Counted from the stretch's first letter, positions 33,268-56,535 are shown. The stretch is 64,000 nt of DNA from Axinella damicornis (GCA_963931865.1 OZ007518.1:5783029-5847028), one strand, 5' to 3'. A program made the numbers and translations. Notes: generated from the letters alone by a model not told the origin.

Positions 33268-35180
33268 CATAATTGTGATCCAGGAGGGGATTGGCCATTG
33301 TAGGGGTGTAACCAGACGGAGGTTTGAAGTTTTGGCACACAATAAATGCCTCTGGAGAAGAAGGACGGAGACGAGTTACCCACTAGACATACATATACAG
33401 TACAGTGTAGTGTGCCTTCTCATTGTAGTGGTTGACCATATTTTAGAAGTCAGCTGTTTCTCAGGCCAATACATGTAGCTACAGTCTGCAAGCCCAAACT
33501 TTCCAGGCCCCATGCTGGGTCAAGCCCGGGAATGAGACTGGCTGGGTATAAGGCAGTATAGCAGGCAGAATGAAGTAGTTCACAACTGTCGTGATCGTCA
33601 ACAGTTCAGAGATCACAAGTTGCAAGTCACGCCTCTCAGTATGGCAACAAGCCAGCTGTCATTTTAGCATCACACAATGCATGGTTAGAGCGGGTATACA
33701 TTGTGTACCTATAAATTTCTCTCGCTCCAGAAGTTGGGGGCATGCAGTGCGTAGGGCTTCTCTCACTCTTCCCTACGCCCCACCCCCAACTTCCAGAGTG
33801 AGAGAACTTTAACTTGCATGTATATAGCACAAAAATTTGCCTTCACCATAATTTCACACCTGCAAAAATGTCCCCAATGTATTATGATACATTCCAGACT
33901 TGCACTAACCTCGTTCCCAGTCAGTACAGCCAATTGGAATGAGGTTGGACTTGCATGTATACGTTTGCCATACCTATGCTAGAGTTTCTGTACGTGGTTT
34001 ATAGCAGGTGACCCTCCCAAAGACAATCTTCACTGAGAGTAGAGCGGCTGCACGTCCTTGCCACGGAAGATCTTGGCCACAAAGAGGGTACATAATCAGG
34101 GGTGCGATGGGAATTGGCAGTCTCGTTCCCCACCAGGAAGAAAGGACACAGAAGGGAACATTCAACCTGCTGTGACTCTTACCATGTAGAATCATAGTGG
34201 TACAAGGGCAATCTGCCTAACGTGAAGCTCAGGACGGTGAGAGGAATTCCTTAAGATGTAAGATACCAGGCAATTTACCCACATGCATTCTGCAAGTACT
34301 TTTGTAGCCTCATTCCCAGGTGATCAGCTGGGAATGAGGCATTCAATTCACTAGCAGGTTTTACTACCCAGAGCTCACTATGTGCACTATGTTCAGATTG
34401 GGCATCTTTGTTCCCTAAGGTCTCATTGATCTCCATAGCAACATACATGTCCTCTCTAGCTTCGTACCAAGGCGTTTGCCGTCGCTTGCAGTACCGCAAG
34501 CGATGAAAAGCTGGGGAACGAGGCTATGTCCTCTCTACCCTTGATGACATTACATATAAGTGACTAGCAAAGCTAACAAAGTAATCGGCATGTCATTCTC
34601 ATGCGGAGCTTATGAGCGCCGTGAAGCGGCGCAAAGGAGCATCACACAACACCCCGCCACCTACTTGACATCACGCACAGCTGTACACGTACACAGATCT
34701 GCATAAGGAGCATTGTGTGCTGCTACTCTGTTATGGGCTCCTGTCATTCTTCACCTCTAGGAAACAAAGCACATCTGTACATGTGCACATCCTCAGTCCC
34801 ATCCCCACATTGTTACACATCTGGAGGTTCACATTCCATGTCGATAGAGTACAGGTCCATGTACATGTAATGTCGTTGTGATCACTCACAGCCAGCAGTA
34901 GCTGAGCCTGGACATACTCATCCAGGTTGTGCAGTCCAGTGACGTCAGGCGCCCCATCACAAACCACTAGGTCTGCCTTTCCACCCTCAAAATGGCCAAT
35001 GAATTCACGAGCTGAATGTGAGAGAATAGTATATGAAGAGTGCTGGGGAGCCATCCTGCGCTGCATGGGACTGATTCCTAATAGTGTCATTTAACATAAA
35101 AATTGCTCACGTGTGGTATCATCGTGGATCTGAATCACCCCAGGGATGGGGGCCATTAGCAGCAAGTCCACTGCAACGAT
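33268..35180 (-). pseudogene. FTSJ1: FTSJ1-like pseudogene, unit 3 (best-preserved catalytic exon)
   Basis: Exon a (35111-35180) and exon b (34890-35011) are open, and exon b has the canonical DGAPDVTG loop with the catalytic aspartate, unlike the other units. Exon c/d (about 33977-34085) has lost ALNITTHV, so the acceptor side is deleted, and after VTCYKPR the frame runs into a TAG. Exon e (33268-33351) is open but its splice donor GT is changed to TT. The unit therefore cannot produce a full enzyme although its catalytic segment is clean. Confidence 0.85.
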
Positions 35181-35735
35181 CTTCACATAAGGGGTGGAAG
35201 AACAGATTTATTGTTTGAGGTAGCGTAGGTACAGTTGTTATGGGTAATATAATAACATTGTGAACTTTGATCCGGTGCAATTTCGGTGTTCATGATGCAG
35301 GTAGTATTATTGTGTTATGGGTAGTGTGTTGTCGCAATAAAAGAAACGGTGCCAGAATACCAACATACAAGGTTACGGGCTCGTCGCGCGGTTGGCATGG
35401 CCAGACAATTTGTTCAACCTCATTTTTCTCGCACAGAAAGTAAGCTAGTGAAATCAAAGTTACTCGACACAAAGCGGGTCTTCACCAGAGGGCAATGAGG
35501 AAGTAAATTCACTGTGAATTGTCTGCAATTGATGAAGATCAGAAGTAGCTATGCAGCCAGATTTCAGAAAATTGCACAGATATCAAGATCAGGCAACATT
35601 TCATGTGCATAATTGTGATTGGAATATTTATTTGGTTGGTGCGCGAGCTAATACACTGCATGGGCATGGATACACCCAACCACACAGGACTTTACAGAAG
35701 GATTTAATACCTCAAACACTCCAACTCGAAGAGTA

Positions 35736-35864
35736 ACGTAACGTTAGCGACAGTACGTCAGCATCCACATGCTATACAGTATTTATACAGACCCTAACCA
35801 CACCCCAACTCATATAAAAAGTGTATAGCATATGGATGCTAACGTACTGTCGCTAACGGAAAAT
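35736..35864. mobile_element. MITE with GTTAGCGACAGTACG ends, independent insertion (unit 3)
   Basis: Flanks are GAAGAGTA and GAAGAGCA (35728-35735 and 35865-35872). Unit 2 has the empty site AACTCGAAGAGTACCCC at about 18292. The insertion site differs from that in units 1 and 4, so the family moved at least twice within this array. Confidence 0.85.
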
Positions 35865-36150
35865 GAAGAGCACCCCTGCTTCTAAATTTCTCTCCCACCT
35901 CGTGCACATGCCTCACCACTTTGATGTTGAGACTGGTAGCTAAGTTGGCTAAGTCATGTCATGTAGCTACCTACCATAAGGTAGGTTATTGCACTAATCT
36001 TATAATTCTTACAGTTTGGTCACAGTCTTTGCGTGGATCATGGATCCCATGGAGGATATATCTCTTCAGGAAGGCGCAATGCAGCCTTAGGCCTTTGCGA
36101 CTTCGCATTACGTCATACAAAATGACAGTGCACGTGATCTTGTCCTACCC

Positions 36151-36196
36151 TAGCCTCGTTCCCAGGCCCGCCGTCTCGGGTCTGGGAACGAGGCTG
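36151..36196. mobile_element. 46-bp TAGCCTCG hairpin MITE (unit 3 copy of the shared site)
   Basis: Exact 9-bp flanks GTCCTACCC on both sides. Confidence 0.88.
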
Positions 36197-36599
36197 GTCC
36201 TACCCGAGCGCGGGCCCCCTGTCGGCCGGCGCACGCCCCTGGAATACTGTGAATCTACTCAGATGGCTGTGAATATATCAAACCACTGCGTCTCAAAGCC
36301 ACAAAACCCACAAGTGTAACAGACAAGCAGGCTGTATATAAGAGTGGTGCACCATTACTACTCTACAATCGTACAACGATCATTGCGTTTTAGCAAGAAT
36401 TTTTGGAAGGCTTCAATCTGTGAAGCCTAACTTCTCAAACAAACAAACCAAAAAAAATATCCACCTCATAGCTATAGCTACAGCACAGTATGGTAGCTAA
36501 CATGCTGATCTGTGCCAGCACTGGAGAATTACTGAATTGTGACCGATGTTTCTTGATAAGTGACAATCTCAATCACAAAATTAATAGTGTAGCTATAAT

Positions 36600-39500
36600 T
36601 TTACACTCACAGTCTCACAGGCAAGTAGTGAGTTGCAATTACACTTAGTAAAACAGCACTAAAATTGATATAGCTTAGTGGTCACATACATCACCGCTCG
36701 TGCTTGCTTCACAGTGGTCTTCAGGGCTATTTTGGGGGGTTTCTTTACCTGTTGGTGGTGATGGTGGGAAGGAGGTTGGAAATCATGTTGTTCATCCTCG
36801 AGAACTTTCTCCCATTTTTCTCCCATTCATCCGGGTACTGGGCGGGTAGCACATACACGACCCGTGACAAATAGTCAAGTAGCCACATTAATTTTGTACG
36901 TTACTTGTAGATTGTTGCCCCATTTGTATGATTGTGCAATATGCAGGTGATTTCATTTCCATGATTGAGCAAGCAGAGCAGCTGGGGCTCTTGGTCCTCC
37001 TGCATGATGCTGGGTTCCGCACCAGACAGAGGCAGTGCATAGCCTCATTCCCACCCAGGCCGTTCCCACCGCCAGTATTTCATCGCTGCAGCTGTTACAT
37101 TTTTTAATGTTTTTGATTACTTGTCTACAATAAGCTGAAGGAGAAATGAGCTGTGGAGAAGCAACACTTTGTTATGTGAGATTCAAGTGCAAGTCTATTT
37201 TTGACCGACACGTTTACTTGAAACTGTATTCAGGGTTGCGTACGTCCTTCCTTTCAGTGTTGACACGGTGGAGGACTACCGTTCTATATTATGTTGGAAC
37301 GTTTTGGAACCTGTGCTGGAACTGCTACAGAAAGTGAAGAACCACCACATGCACATGCTGCTTCATCTGGCCTGGTTGACAACATGTCAACACAGAGAGG
37401 TCAGAGACTGAACACAAGCATGATTGGTGTGTAAATAACACATCACTCCCTTTTATGCAGATGCGAGTTGGTGATATGATCGCACACTGCACAGTCAGTT
37501 CCAAGCAGGGAGCACTTATGTTTCATCTGTGGTGGCGGCGTTACTGATGTCGCTCAAAGGTTGGTTGACATATCCTAACAATTTACTGCTATGTGATTGT
37601 CACTGTACGTCAAGAACGTAGAGAGAGCTGACAACAAATAAGTAGCCGATTTCGCATCCTTTCAACACAGGACATGCAGCTGGACAAGCCCTAAACAGTG
37701 ATGTTTGACTCAGCTGCGGTGCAAAGCTTCCTTGGTGGCATGACGGCAAAAGCTCTATTTCCACATACAGCCAACCACGGACACTGAGAAAAGTGAGTTG
37801 TAATTCAACAACAACAATGGATGCGGTAAAATAATGATTTATATCTTGTCTAGTCACATTAGATGCGAAAGGGGAAGTGCAAACTGAGGGAGGCACCTGT
37901 TCAGTCCATCACTCTGCAGCAACATGCAACCACTATGATAATAGATATGTCACCAAACACATTGCTTCCCAGTAAGTGAATGATGGGATGAGAGCGTAAT
38001 GGATTGGATAGACCATCACTTTGTCACTCACTCGATACAACTCCAGGTGCAATATGGTTTGCTTCTGCTGTGTGCAGCCAAAGGCGGATCATGGTTCTGC
38101 CTTGTATAAGAATTCGAAGAACTGCAAGTTAATGGCATACCAATCACCAATGGCTATGATTGTCGTCTTCATCATGTGTATAACTATCACTCCCGTAACA
38201 ATCACTAGATCCGTATCTATTGTACAGTCATGAGTGTACAAACAGCTGTACAGTCTAACAGCCCATTTACACTAGCACTCTGGATTGACACAGCTCGAAC
38301 CAAACTGCTCCAATCCGCTCTGTACTGGACCACTAAACTCCATCGAACTGGAAGGCATTGCTCGGTTCAGCCGAAGGATAGTTCATACAGACAGCATTCA
38401 CATGTGAGCACATTGAAGAGGCAAAACGGCACGCTTTCATTGTGTGTCTGATGAAGAGCGACAACTGTATGAACGCGCCTGAGCATCCTCCAAGACCATC
38501 AAACGAGATCACTGGCTGGAGCGCTCCCGCCCCAAGTGTAAACGGAATCGAACCCGTTGGTATGGCATGGACGGGGGGCAAGATGGTTGCCAATAGCTTG
38601 TTTTTGAACACAACTTTTCAAACACTCTGTACTGTTCAAACATTGTTTTGTGGATATAATGCATCTTCAGTCACTTTCGATTATTTGTGCAACATTTCCT
38701 GTGGCTATAATATTCAATGTTGAATAATATTTTGATGCAATGACATCACTGATTTCAATACTGTAATACCTACATTTTGAAACAGGTCTGTAGGGATACA
38801 GAGCAGAATCAGAATGGATAGCAGATCTGTATCAGTTCAGCAATCATTCTGAATCAGACAAGTACACACAGGTCTGTATCATTGTTGTGCCCAAAACATC
38901 TGAGCCAGACAATACAGGAAGTCTGGAATGGATCTGTAATCAGATCTGATTCAGATCCATTACAGATCTGATTCAGAATGCAACTTTTTGCTGTGTATAT
39001 AGCAAGATGGCACTCAGTCCTAGCTACACGTATCCACCTCATTCAGCACAGTCGATTTAGTATGGTATGGTAGATCTCAGATCTGTGCCTGAACTGTGAC
39101 AGATCGCACAGTCGATTTAGTATGGTACATGTAGCTAAATTATGCTGATCTCAGATCTTAGTCTCGGCCCCAGACCCAAACCAACCCCAGCGCGGATCGC
39201 TTCCAGTATCACTCCCTCCCCGCGCGTGATACTAGATGCGATCCGTGCTGGGGTGGTTTGGGTCTGGGACCGAGACTACTCAGATCTATGCCTGAACTGT
39301 GACAGATGTTTCTTGATATATTGCATTGAGTTCAATACTGTCATTTTAACGAACACAACAGATGTTGAGTACTTAATAACAATAATGAAATTGACATGGA
39401 TGGCATACCGTATTTATGCTAATAAAACGGTACATCTAATGTACAGCTTGTTATGGTATGTGTGATGAAGCTATATTTATCTCGTATTGGGTTTGGGCAG

Positions 39501-39715
39501 ATTCCAACGTACCAACCAAGGGCATGTTCTTTGATGTTTGATTCATGCCTGGGACCAGCCACTGCATGTTTAAGTCATAAGTGTCAAATAAATGCCAAAG
39601 TCACAGCATTATTTTATGAATATGGCTAAGTAGTATGACATTGTAATTCAGATCGACAGTTGAGAAGTAGCTAGTTGTTCGGCCGGGTGATTCTCGTAAG
39701 CACTATGGGTCATAC
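36600..39715. other. middle block of unit 3
   Basis: Counterpart of 22600-26845 with small deletions. No gene is recognised. The 37146-37450 stretch corresponds to the putative helical exon of unit 2 but has lost bases that break the frame. Confidence 0.5.
39159..39278. mobile_element. 120-bp hairpin MITE with exact 9-bp duplication
   Basis: It starts TAGTCTCGGCCCCAGACCC and ends GGGTCTGGGACCGAGACTA. Flanks are exact CTCAGATCT repeats (39150-39158 and 39279-39287). Unit 2 has the empty site (CTGATCTCAGATCTGCATG at about 26384). Confidence 0.95.
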
Positions 39716-39839
39716 AATAGATGAATGGAAGGCACAGAGCATTCGGTTACTACTGCATTGGGTCATACTGCAGCACAGTCTTGCATGGCCAGACCCAACC
39801 ACGGAGACTGGAATCTATCGGAGTCGGCTTGTATTTCAA

Positions 39840-41830
39840 CGGCTTGCAACTAACATCAAAGTAACAGAGACTGCCTTTCATGGTATTTCAAACTTGGGAG
39901 TTGTCCCCTTTCAGTAATCACTCCATCAATCATGGATTATAGACCCAAAGTGCCTACGAGTATTGCGTGAACAACTAGCTACTTACTTCTCAATGTCGTA
40001 CTATGCAGCCAGCATGCACCAAACAGAAGCCATACTAAACCGCGCTGTGGAATGGTCTGGTACTGGTAACTAGATTTTCAGTCTCTGTGCTTGTTGGCAT
40101 TTTAAGCTATTACTGGCAACATAGCTGTCATCATCACGTGACTCGTCGTCCAAGCCTGAGGTAGAGCTGTGACAGCTGTCCATCGTGAGCGACGTTACTA
40201 TTCCGTGTGTGTGTGCCTCCACCCTTAGAATCCTACCCATATCCGGTCAACTTTCATCCTCCACCCTTATTTTCTGTGGACACCACCCATGTCCAGTCAC
40301 CTTCATCCTATTGTGCTTGATGCTTCCTGTATCCACAGCCCTTCCCCCGTTTGGTTGTCTTTATGTGCTGTTCTCCTCTCACATTTTCCTTGCAGGTGAC
40401 GATAATATATTAGAGATTATGCACCATATTCTGCACCAAGTGACTGCCAACTAAGAACATAGCTTAGAGATTATGCACCACATTCTGCACCAAGTGACTG
40501 CCAACTAAGAACATAGCTTGGGAGATCTCTCAAGTATGGCAGAGCCTTCATTTGTGGAAGACATGGCGAAGAAGTACATGCAGACAAATGCAACCAAAAT
40601 GATTGCAACTGTCTGTGCGCACAATTGCTGTATTGACAAAAGTTGTATAGCTAACGTTTTGAATTTTACAGTCACATGTATGCATGAGTCTAGCTGTTCG
40701 GCATTGAACTTTTTCATCATGACATTGTATACAAATTGAGTTGTACCTTTGTTACTTGTATATGGCATTCTTTAATAACACGAGCTACACATGATGCTGA
40801 GATATAGCCTCGTTCCCAGGATCCTCCCCAGCATTTCACTGGCTTAACTACATGCATGCATGTGATGGACAAAGTAATATATATAATTGGGAGCTCCACC
40901 CTCCTGAATGATGGCCCCTATATCCCTCCTGATGGTATAGTCCCTCCTCCTCCCTCAACCCTGATTGATGGTTCCCCATCCCTAGCCTATAGCTTCAACC
41001 CAGACCTCCCATGCACCACTGTCCTAGTGTGATGTTTAACCGATCACACTCCTCTATGCTCCACCCTTGCATCGTGCATACTCCCCCCCCCCCACCACCA
41101 CCACCATGCAGCACATTGCTCCTCCATACATGTACATGTACCTCTTCATGCTTCAACCCTCCCAATATGCTCCCCTTCCTCCTCAAAAATGAGTGACAGG
41201 AGAAAATGACACAAGTAGAAAAGTTAATGTGTTGAGAAAGTGAACAAAAAGGAACCATGGAAAATGAAGTGATGATGTGGAAAATATCGTAAGGACGTAC
41301 ACTTCACTGCATGCTCAAGCTATTGTCTTCCAAGTCACTGTACACAGAGGTATAGCCTTGGAAAGCTGAATCCATCGTTCAACTCTTGTTGACTGTAGAC
41401 TGATCACCGTTCAATTCTTATTGCTCCTGCTTCAACGAAAATGTGGATACTGAACTGTGCAAATCTTCATGCGGTTGCAGACTCTGATCAGTCTCTGGTC
41501 ACCCCCTGGTGTTGCAGACCAGTAATGGGGTAGATGTGTGTCCTCTTCTCTTTTACTCTCTGCACCTGTAGTTTGTGAATCTCCAATGTTTCTTCTTGAG
41601 CTGTCTCATATATTATATGCGGCTGGATGTATCTAGAAGGTTGGTCTTCTTGAGCTTACTCATACAGAGGGTTGATAGGAGACTGGGTGAGAGCCAGTGG
41701 CTCAAGCAGTCTGTCATCAGTGCCCTGTGACCATGGAAACATGCATACATAGATTAAAGATAGAACTAGAGCTTTGTGTGTGTATGTGTGTACCCTGCAT
41801 GTTGTGCTTAGTACAGTGATCTCATCATGT
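39840..41830. other. half-unit B, left part (unit 3)
   Basis: Counterpart of 26970-28860. A 57-bp stretch with TTAGAGATTATGCACCA...CAAGTGACTGCCAACTAAGAACATAGCTT is tandemly duplicated at 40410-40518. No gene is recognised. Confidence 0.5.
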
Positions 41831-42072
41831 GGTCATGCAAGGGAGGGAGTGGCATCAGCAGTAAGGAAAAAACACGCCCTGACGTGCAAGGCATGAAAAT
41901 CAACTGTTCCTCATTCCTGGCTCCTCGTGAGAGAGCTGTGAAGATCGGTGTCGTACTACTCCATGCATGGGTCATGTGGGTCAGATACCCACACTACGTC
42001 ATTCACTACATCCTCCACGCTCTTCCTTAATGCAAACCAATAAAGAAGCTAACCAGGCTTGGTTGACGCTCA

Positions 42073-42642
42073 TCATGAATACCAGTTTGCAGTGCATTAC
42101 AGGTTTTAGTGCATAAGGGCAATCTAGTTAATGGTCGAGGGCCCGAAGGCGAGTGCATTATCCGCCCGAGACTGTTAACTAGATTGCCCGAGTGCACTAA
42201 AGCCCGTAATGCACTGCAAACTTAGCTTCTTTCCCAGGCCCCGCCCAGCTTTTCGTCGCTTGCAGTACGGAAAAACGGGGAGAACCTGGTATGTTTCGCC
42301 ACGTGGGCATTACGTAATCGTCAAGCGGCCAAAATTTCAGAACGAAAAAGCAAAGTTTTGTGTATTGTTCAACCAACTACACGTTCAACGCTTGGTGTGT
42401 ATGACAGTCGCCCCCCGCTAGCTAGATACGTGTGGTAAGTTACCTCGTACCTTGGCTCTTCTTGCTGTTCTGAGCCCCAGTTCACCCACGTTCAATTAAG
42501 TCCTTTCTACCACCTTTCTACCCTCTTTCTAACCTCGACGTCACGCACGTGAGGAAACATACCAGGCCCTCCGCGTTCTTTCGTGCAACCGAAAGCGGCG
42601 CACGGGCCTGGGAACGAGGCTACTGCAAACTGGTATCTAAAC
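42073..42642. mobile_element. fold-back element interrupted by a nested MITE
   Basis: Outside the nested MITE, the left arm (ATACCAGTTTGCAGTGCATT, then TTTTAGTGCA and CAATCTAGTTAA) is the inverse of the right arm (TTAACTAGATTG, TGCACTAAAG, AATGCACTGCAAACT and finally GGTAT). The hairpin is about 155 bp. The MITE at 42223-42622 is inserted four bases short of its right end. Confidence 0.85.
42223..42622. mobile_element. 400-bp TAGCCTCG-family MITE nested in the fold-back element
   Basis: It starts TAGCTTCTTTCCCAGGCCCC and ends GGGCCTGGGAACGAGGCTA. Flanks are exact CTGCAAACT repeats (42214-42222 and 42623-42631). Its interior is related to the copy at 1805-2170 (CCCAGCTTTTCGTCGCTTGC, and TTCAACCAACTACACGTTCA-like words). 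Confidence 0.92.
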
Positions 42643-42738
42643 TACTTAGTGCAACTCATTGACCCGAGACAGCATTTGATCTTTGAAAAGTGTGCATTAT
42701 CTAGATAATGCACACTAAAGTGTGCAATAAGCGATTAA

Positions 42739-43940
42739 ATGCTCCGTCATGTGATCGATTCTGAGGCGTCTGATTCGTTGAGGGTCACATGAGTAGCAGT
42801 AAAAGAGAAGTAACATCTGTGGTCATGCATGGAGGCACGTAAAAATGTCACCTCCAGTTTCAGATCTCATGGCACCTTTATGATTTGCACTTCTAGTTTC
42901 AGATGTACGAGGATAGATGCTGCAGAGAGACGTTGAGCTAGCTACTATTCATGGGCACGCCAATCCCCTGGTGAACTCTAATTGGAGAGTATTTCAGTCA
43001 GTGGATACGCCCACCATTCTGGTGAAGGGGGTTAGGGTTAACCTCCCCCCCCCCCCCAAATCCGTGCCTGCAACTATAAGTACACCCACCCTTGGTATAG
43101 TATTCCTTACCACTCACCATAATTTTGATCCAGAAGGGATTGGCCACGTTGTATGGTGTAACCGGCAGACGTTCTGGCACACACCCTCTGCAGAAGAAGG
43201 ATCGAGACGAGTTAGCCACTAGACATACACATACATGTACAAATAGTGCAGTATAGTGACTACAGTAGTGGTCGACTAGATTTAGGAGCCATTTCCCAGG
43301 CCAATATAGCTATAGTCTCCATACCACCAAATTTCTGTACTGCAACGGGAGGCTGGGATTGAGGCTGGGGGGAGGCTGGGATTGAGGCTGGGTGGGAGGC
43401 TGGGATTGCTCGAGGCTGGGGGGGAGGCTGGGATTGCTCGAGGCTAGGGGAAGGCTGGGAATTCACAAGGTGCAGTATTTCACAAATGTCGCTGGAATGT
43501 GTAACTTTTGGACATGCCATCCATGATCATCACTCACGATATACCTCCCTACATGGCAGCAAGGAAGCTGTCTCTTGTTTCAGCGTCAAAGAAAGCATGG
43601 TTAGAATACACTCGGTGAAGTGGTTATCTGTTGGAAGGCAGGATAGTTCTTCAGTGGTTGATAGATCCAATCAACTTGGATTACTCTCCCTCTTGGAAAC
43701 TGCTATTCTTGATCTCACTACAAGCTTTCAGTCTTAGGGCATGTGGTATGTATGTGCATCTTCGGAATGACCAATGAGAAATGCCCTTTCGCAAAATTTA
43801 TAACCACAAACTGCAGGTCATGAAATACAAAGTACAATATTCATATCCTCAATCCTATGTCTTCCAAGATTGCTGCAAGCTCACTCGCCAGGATTCACCG
43901 TGGAATAATAGAGAAGCAAAAAGAGAAGTTTGCAACACTT
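42739..43940. repeat. direct repeat nearly identical to 58346-59602
   Basis: From GCTCCGTCATGTGATCG onward the two copies differ at very few positions over long stretches; the first about 220 bases show a single substitution by eye. It includes half-unit B material: the C-run, exon-e-like FTSJ1 remnant (43118-43195) and the GGCTGGGATTGAGGCT tandem repeat (43354-43460). At 43940 this copy jumps directly to the GTAAAGAAAAGACACGCCC block of half-unit A, so about 650 bp (exon-b-like remnant, MITE, TG tract) are missing compared with 59602-60253. Confidence 0.85.
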
Positions 43941-44084
43941 GGTAAAGAAAAGACACGCCCTGATGTGCAAGGCATGAATATCAATCTTGTTCCTGACTCC
44001 TCCCCAGCTGTTGCTGCACACTGTACAGAGAGCCAGGAGAGGAGCCGGGAAGACTGGTGTTGTACCGCTCCATGCATGGGTCAT

Positions 44085-44403
44085 GTGAGTCCTGCTGTAT
44101 GCCACTGATGCCACGTACCAGTACCCCCCATCCACCAAACATCCACTCTATCCTGCTGTATGCCACTGATGCCACATACCGGTACCCCCATCCACCAAAC
44201 ATCCACTCTATGTCCTGCTGTATGCCGCTCATGCCACGTACCTGTACCCCCATCCACCAAATATCCACTCTACATCCTGCTGTATGCCGCTGATGCCACG
44301 TACCAGTACCCCCATCCACCAAACATCCACTCTATCCTGCTGTATGCCGATGATGCCACATACCGGTACCCCTGTCCACCAAACATCCACTCTATCCTGC
44401 TGG
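44085..44403 (+). repeat. 62-bp minisatellite, 5 monomers
   Basis: Same monomer and left flank as the other arrays. The right flank is different: after the last CTATCCTGCTG the sequence leaves the array and enters the unique DNA-PKcs island. Confidence 0.9.
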
Positions 44404-44965
44404 TATATAACTACTTATATACTACACAAAGAGGATGTCAACACTAGGGATTCCACAATATGCAAACACAACTTCATAGTGACAAGCTGAACCCAAACTA
44501 ACATCACAAGAGTGGTTACAAGAGTGGCTTCCTATCCTAAGGTGATTTCGCCTTCCTTTAAATCACCTTCCTTCTGACATGTGACAGTGGGTAATTCCAC
44601 TAGTACACAATGAGAGTGGGTAGCTACTCAAGCATGACTCAAGTATCAGAATTCGGTCCAGGGCATGACTATCCTTCCCATGCTAATTACCCCGTGCGCA
44701 TGCGCAGCAGGGGGTAGAGTGATCGCTTTGTCTGTCAGTCTGTCCATGTCAGTCTGTCCGTCCAAGCGGCCTAGTTTGAGCAGTGAAGGCCTTGTTGAAG
44801 GCTTATTTTCAGGATAGAAGTGTCAAAATTCAGAAAATACTAGCGTCTACGTAACTCACAGACCAGAGATCTACTCGAGAGGCTGAGAAAAGCTGCGTGA
44901 AAGTCGTGCTTCTAATTCATACAACTTGACCACGCCCTATTTCTAACATTACTGCCACAACTTAC
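44404..44965. other. array/unique junction, no exon found
   Basis: Between the minisatellite and the last DNA-PKcs exon I find no further coding exon on the minus strand, although the kinase domain would be expected to follow. Position 44685-44720 holds the TTACCCCGTGCGCATGCGC motif also seen, inverted, at 10905-10960. Confidence 0.6.
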
Positions 44966-55017
<10,052 letters not shown>

Positions 55018-55021
55018 CTGC

Positions 55022-55122
<101 letters not shown>

Positions 55123-55884
55123 ATGGTTACATAAGCAGAATTGGCATCTGAGGATCAATTACTTTTGCTACTGGACTGCTGGTGACTAATGAGTATCATG
55201 TTACATTATAAGGAGGAACATGTGCCACTGTGTACACAGCAGTTTTGGTTGCTAGGGACAAGCAAGGATGTGATTCCATATCCCCTGGGCCAAATCTGAG
55301 TACATGTGCAGAACATATGGAGCACTGGCATGCACATGACTGTCATCACAATGTGACTGAGCATAGCACAGCCTCAGGCCACACCATATGACACAAAAAC
55401 ATAATAACTGTGATTCTGGCTATACGGTAGCTGAAGCAGTCTAGCAGGCACGTCACACACGGCCAGTAGCTATGAATGCTGCACACTTTATAGTGGTCAG
55501 CACACCCACGTGCTCTGCAGGACTTGTGCAGCTGCAGATGGCAAGAACAGATGAAAGCACTTCTGTATTTTTTGACACTGTGGAGCTGGAGTGACTTCAA
55601 CACACAAGCAGTATCCCTAGAAATGCCAACCTGCCGTGTCAAGTATAAGCTTGCAACCAAGATTAGCCACAGTTGGCTTCACAGGTACCAACAGCACAGA
55701 CACAACCTCCAACACACAGAATAATACTATATTATAGGCTGTTAATGATATTCATGATCTACAAAATAAGACAGATTACAGCCCTCGTCGCAGTCACGGT
55801 CAGGGTATGGTTGGACAGGTTCAGTACTCAGTTCAGCTATAGCTTGCTTATCTCTGAACTTTTGTCCCACATTTCGGTTCTTTC

Positions 55885-56398
55885 TCTCGTCACTCTTTAG
55901 GGCCCAAATTTCTTTCTCTAGGTCATTTTCAGTCTATAGAACACTTAAACATACCCTAATTTCTGTTCCCTGGCATTGCTGGGCTCGAAACTGCTCACAC
56001 AGGTAATTTCAGCTATACTCAGCATATACGTGACTTAACCACACCCACCAATTAACGAGCTTGCAATCAAGCCTCCCGAGAAATGCCAACCTGCCGTAGC
56101 TGAAAAACGGGCGATGTATGCTGGAAATGGAGGCCCTACAAGGCAAGACAGCTACTTTCTAAGTCCATTTATGCCAAAAACGGCGGAAATGGCCCTCCCA
56201 GTGCCGACCAAGACCTTTCTATTGCGGAGCCCAGACACGGCCATGCTGTTTGCACCCTCCGGGTGCACCCACCCACCTCCCCCTGTCCCGCCCTTTCTGC
56301 TGTCGCAGAACCTATCTCCCAAGGACATTGCCGGAAGTCACATGATGAAGCTGAAAGTATTATGACGACATTTGGCGCTATGGGCCCTAAAGGGCTAA
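55885..56398. mobile_element. about 510-bp element with CTTTAGGGCCC inverted ends
   Basis: The left end reads CTCTTTAGGGCCCAAATTTC and the right end GCGCTATGGGCCCTAAAGGG, inverse over the CTTTAGGGCCC core. Partial copies lie at 47600-48135 and 52240-52440. No transposase is seen, so it is probably a non-autonomous DNA element. Confidence 0.65.
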
Positions 56399-56451
56399 GC
56401 TGTCACTATCAGAGCTTATACTAAAAATAATGCTGTGAACCAGGTCACTGT

Positions 56452-56535
56452 TAGTCCTGTTCCCAGACCACTCCCACCTCCCAGGTCTGCATGTGATCAG
56501 TAACTGGAGGCAGGAAAGGTCTGGGGATGAAGCTA
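56452..56535. mobile_element. degenerate TAGCCTCG-family hairpin
   Basis: Ends TAGTCCTGTTCCCAGACC and GGTCTGGGGATGAAGCTA. Possible flanks GTCACTGT and GTCACTTC are imperfect. Confidence 0.65.

Noticed and set aside
44404..44965. Search for the next DNA-PKcs exon (start of the kinase region)
   Set aside because: All three minus-strand frames contain frequent stops and no PI3K-like motif.
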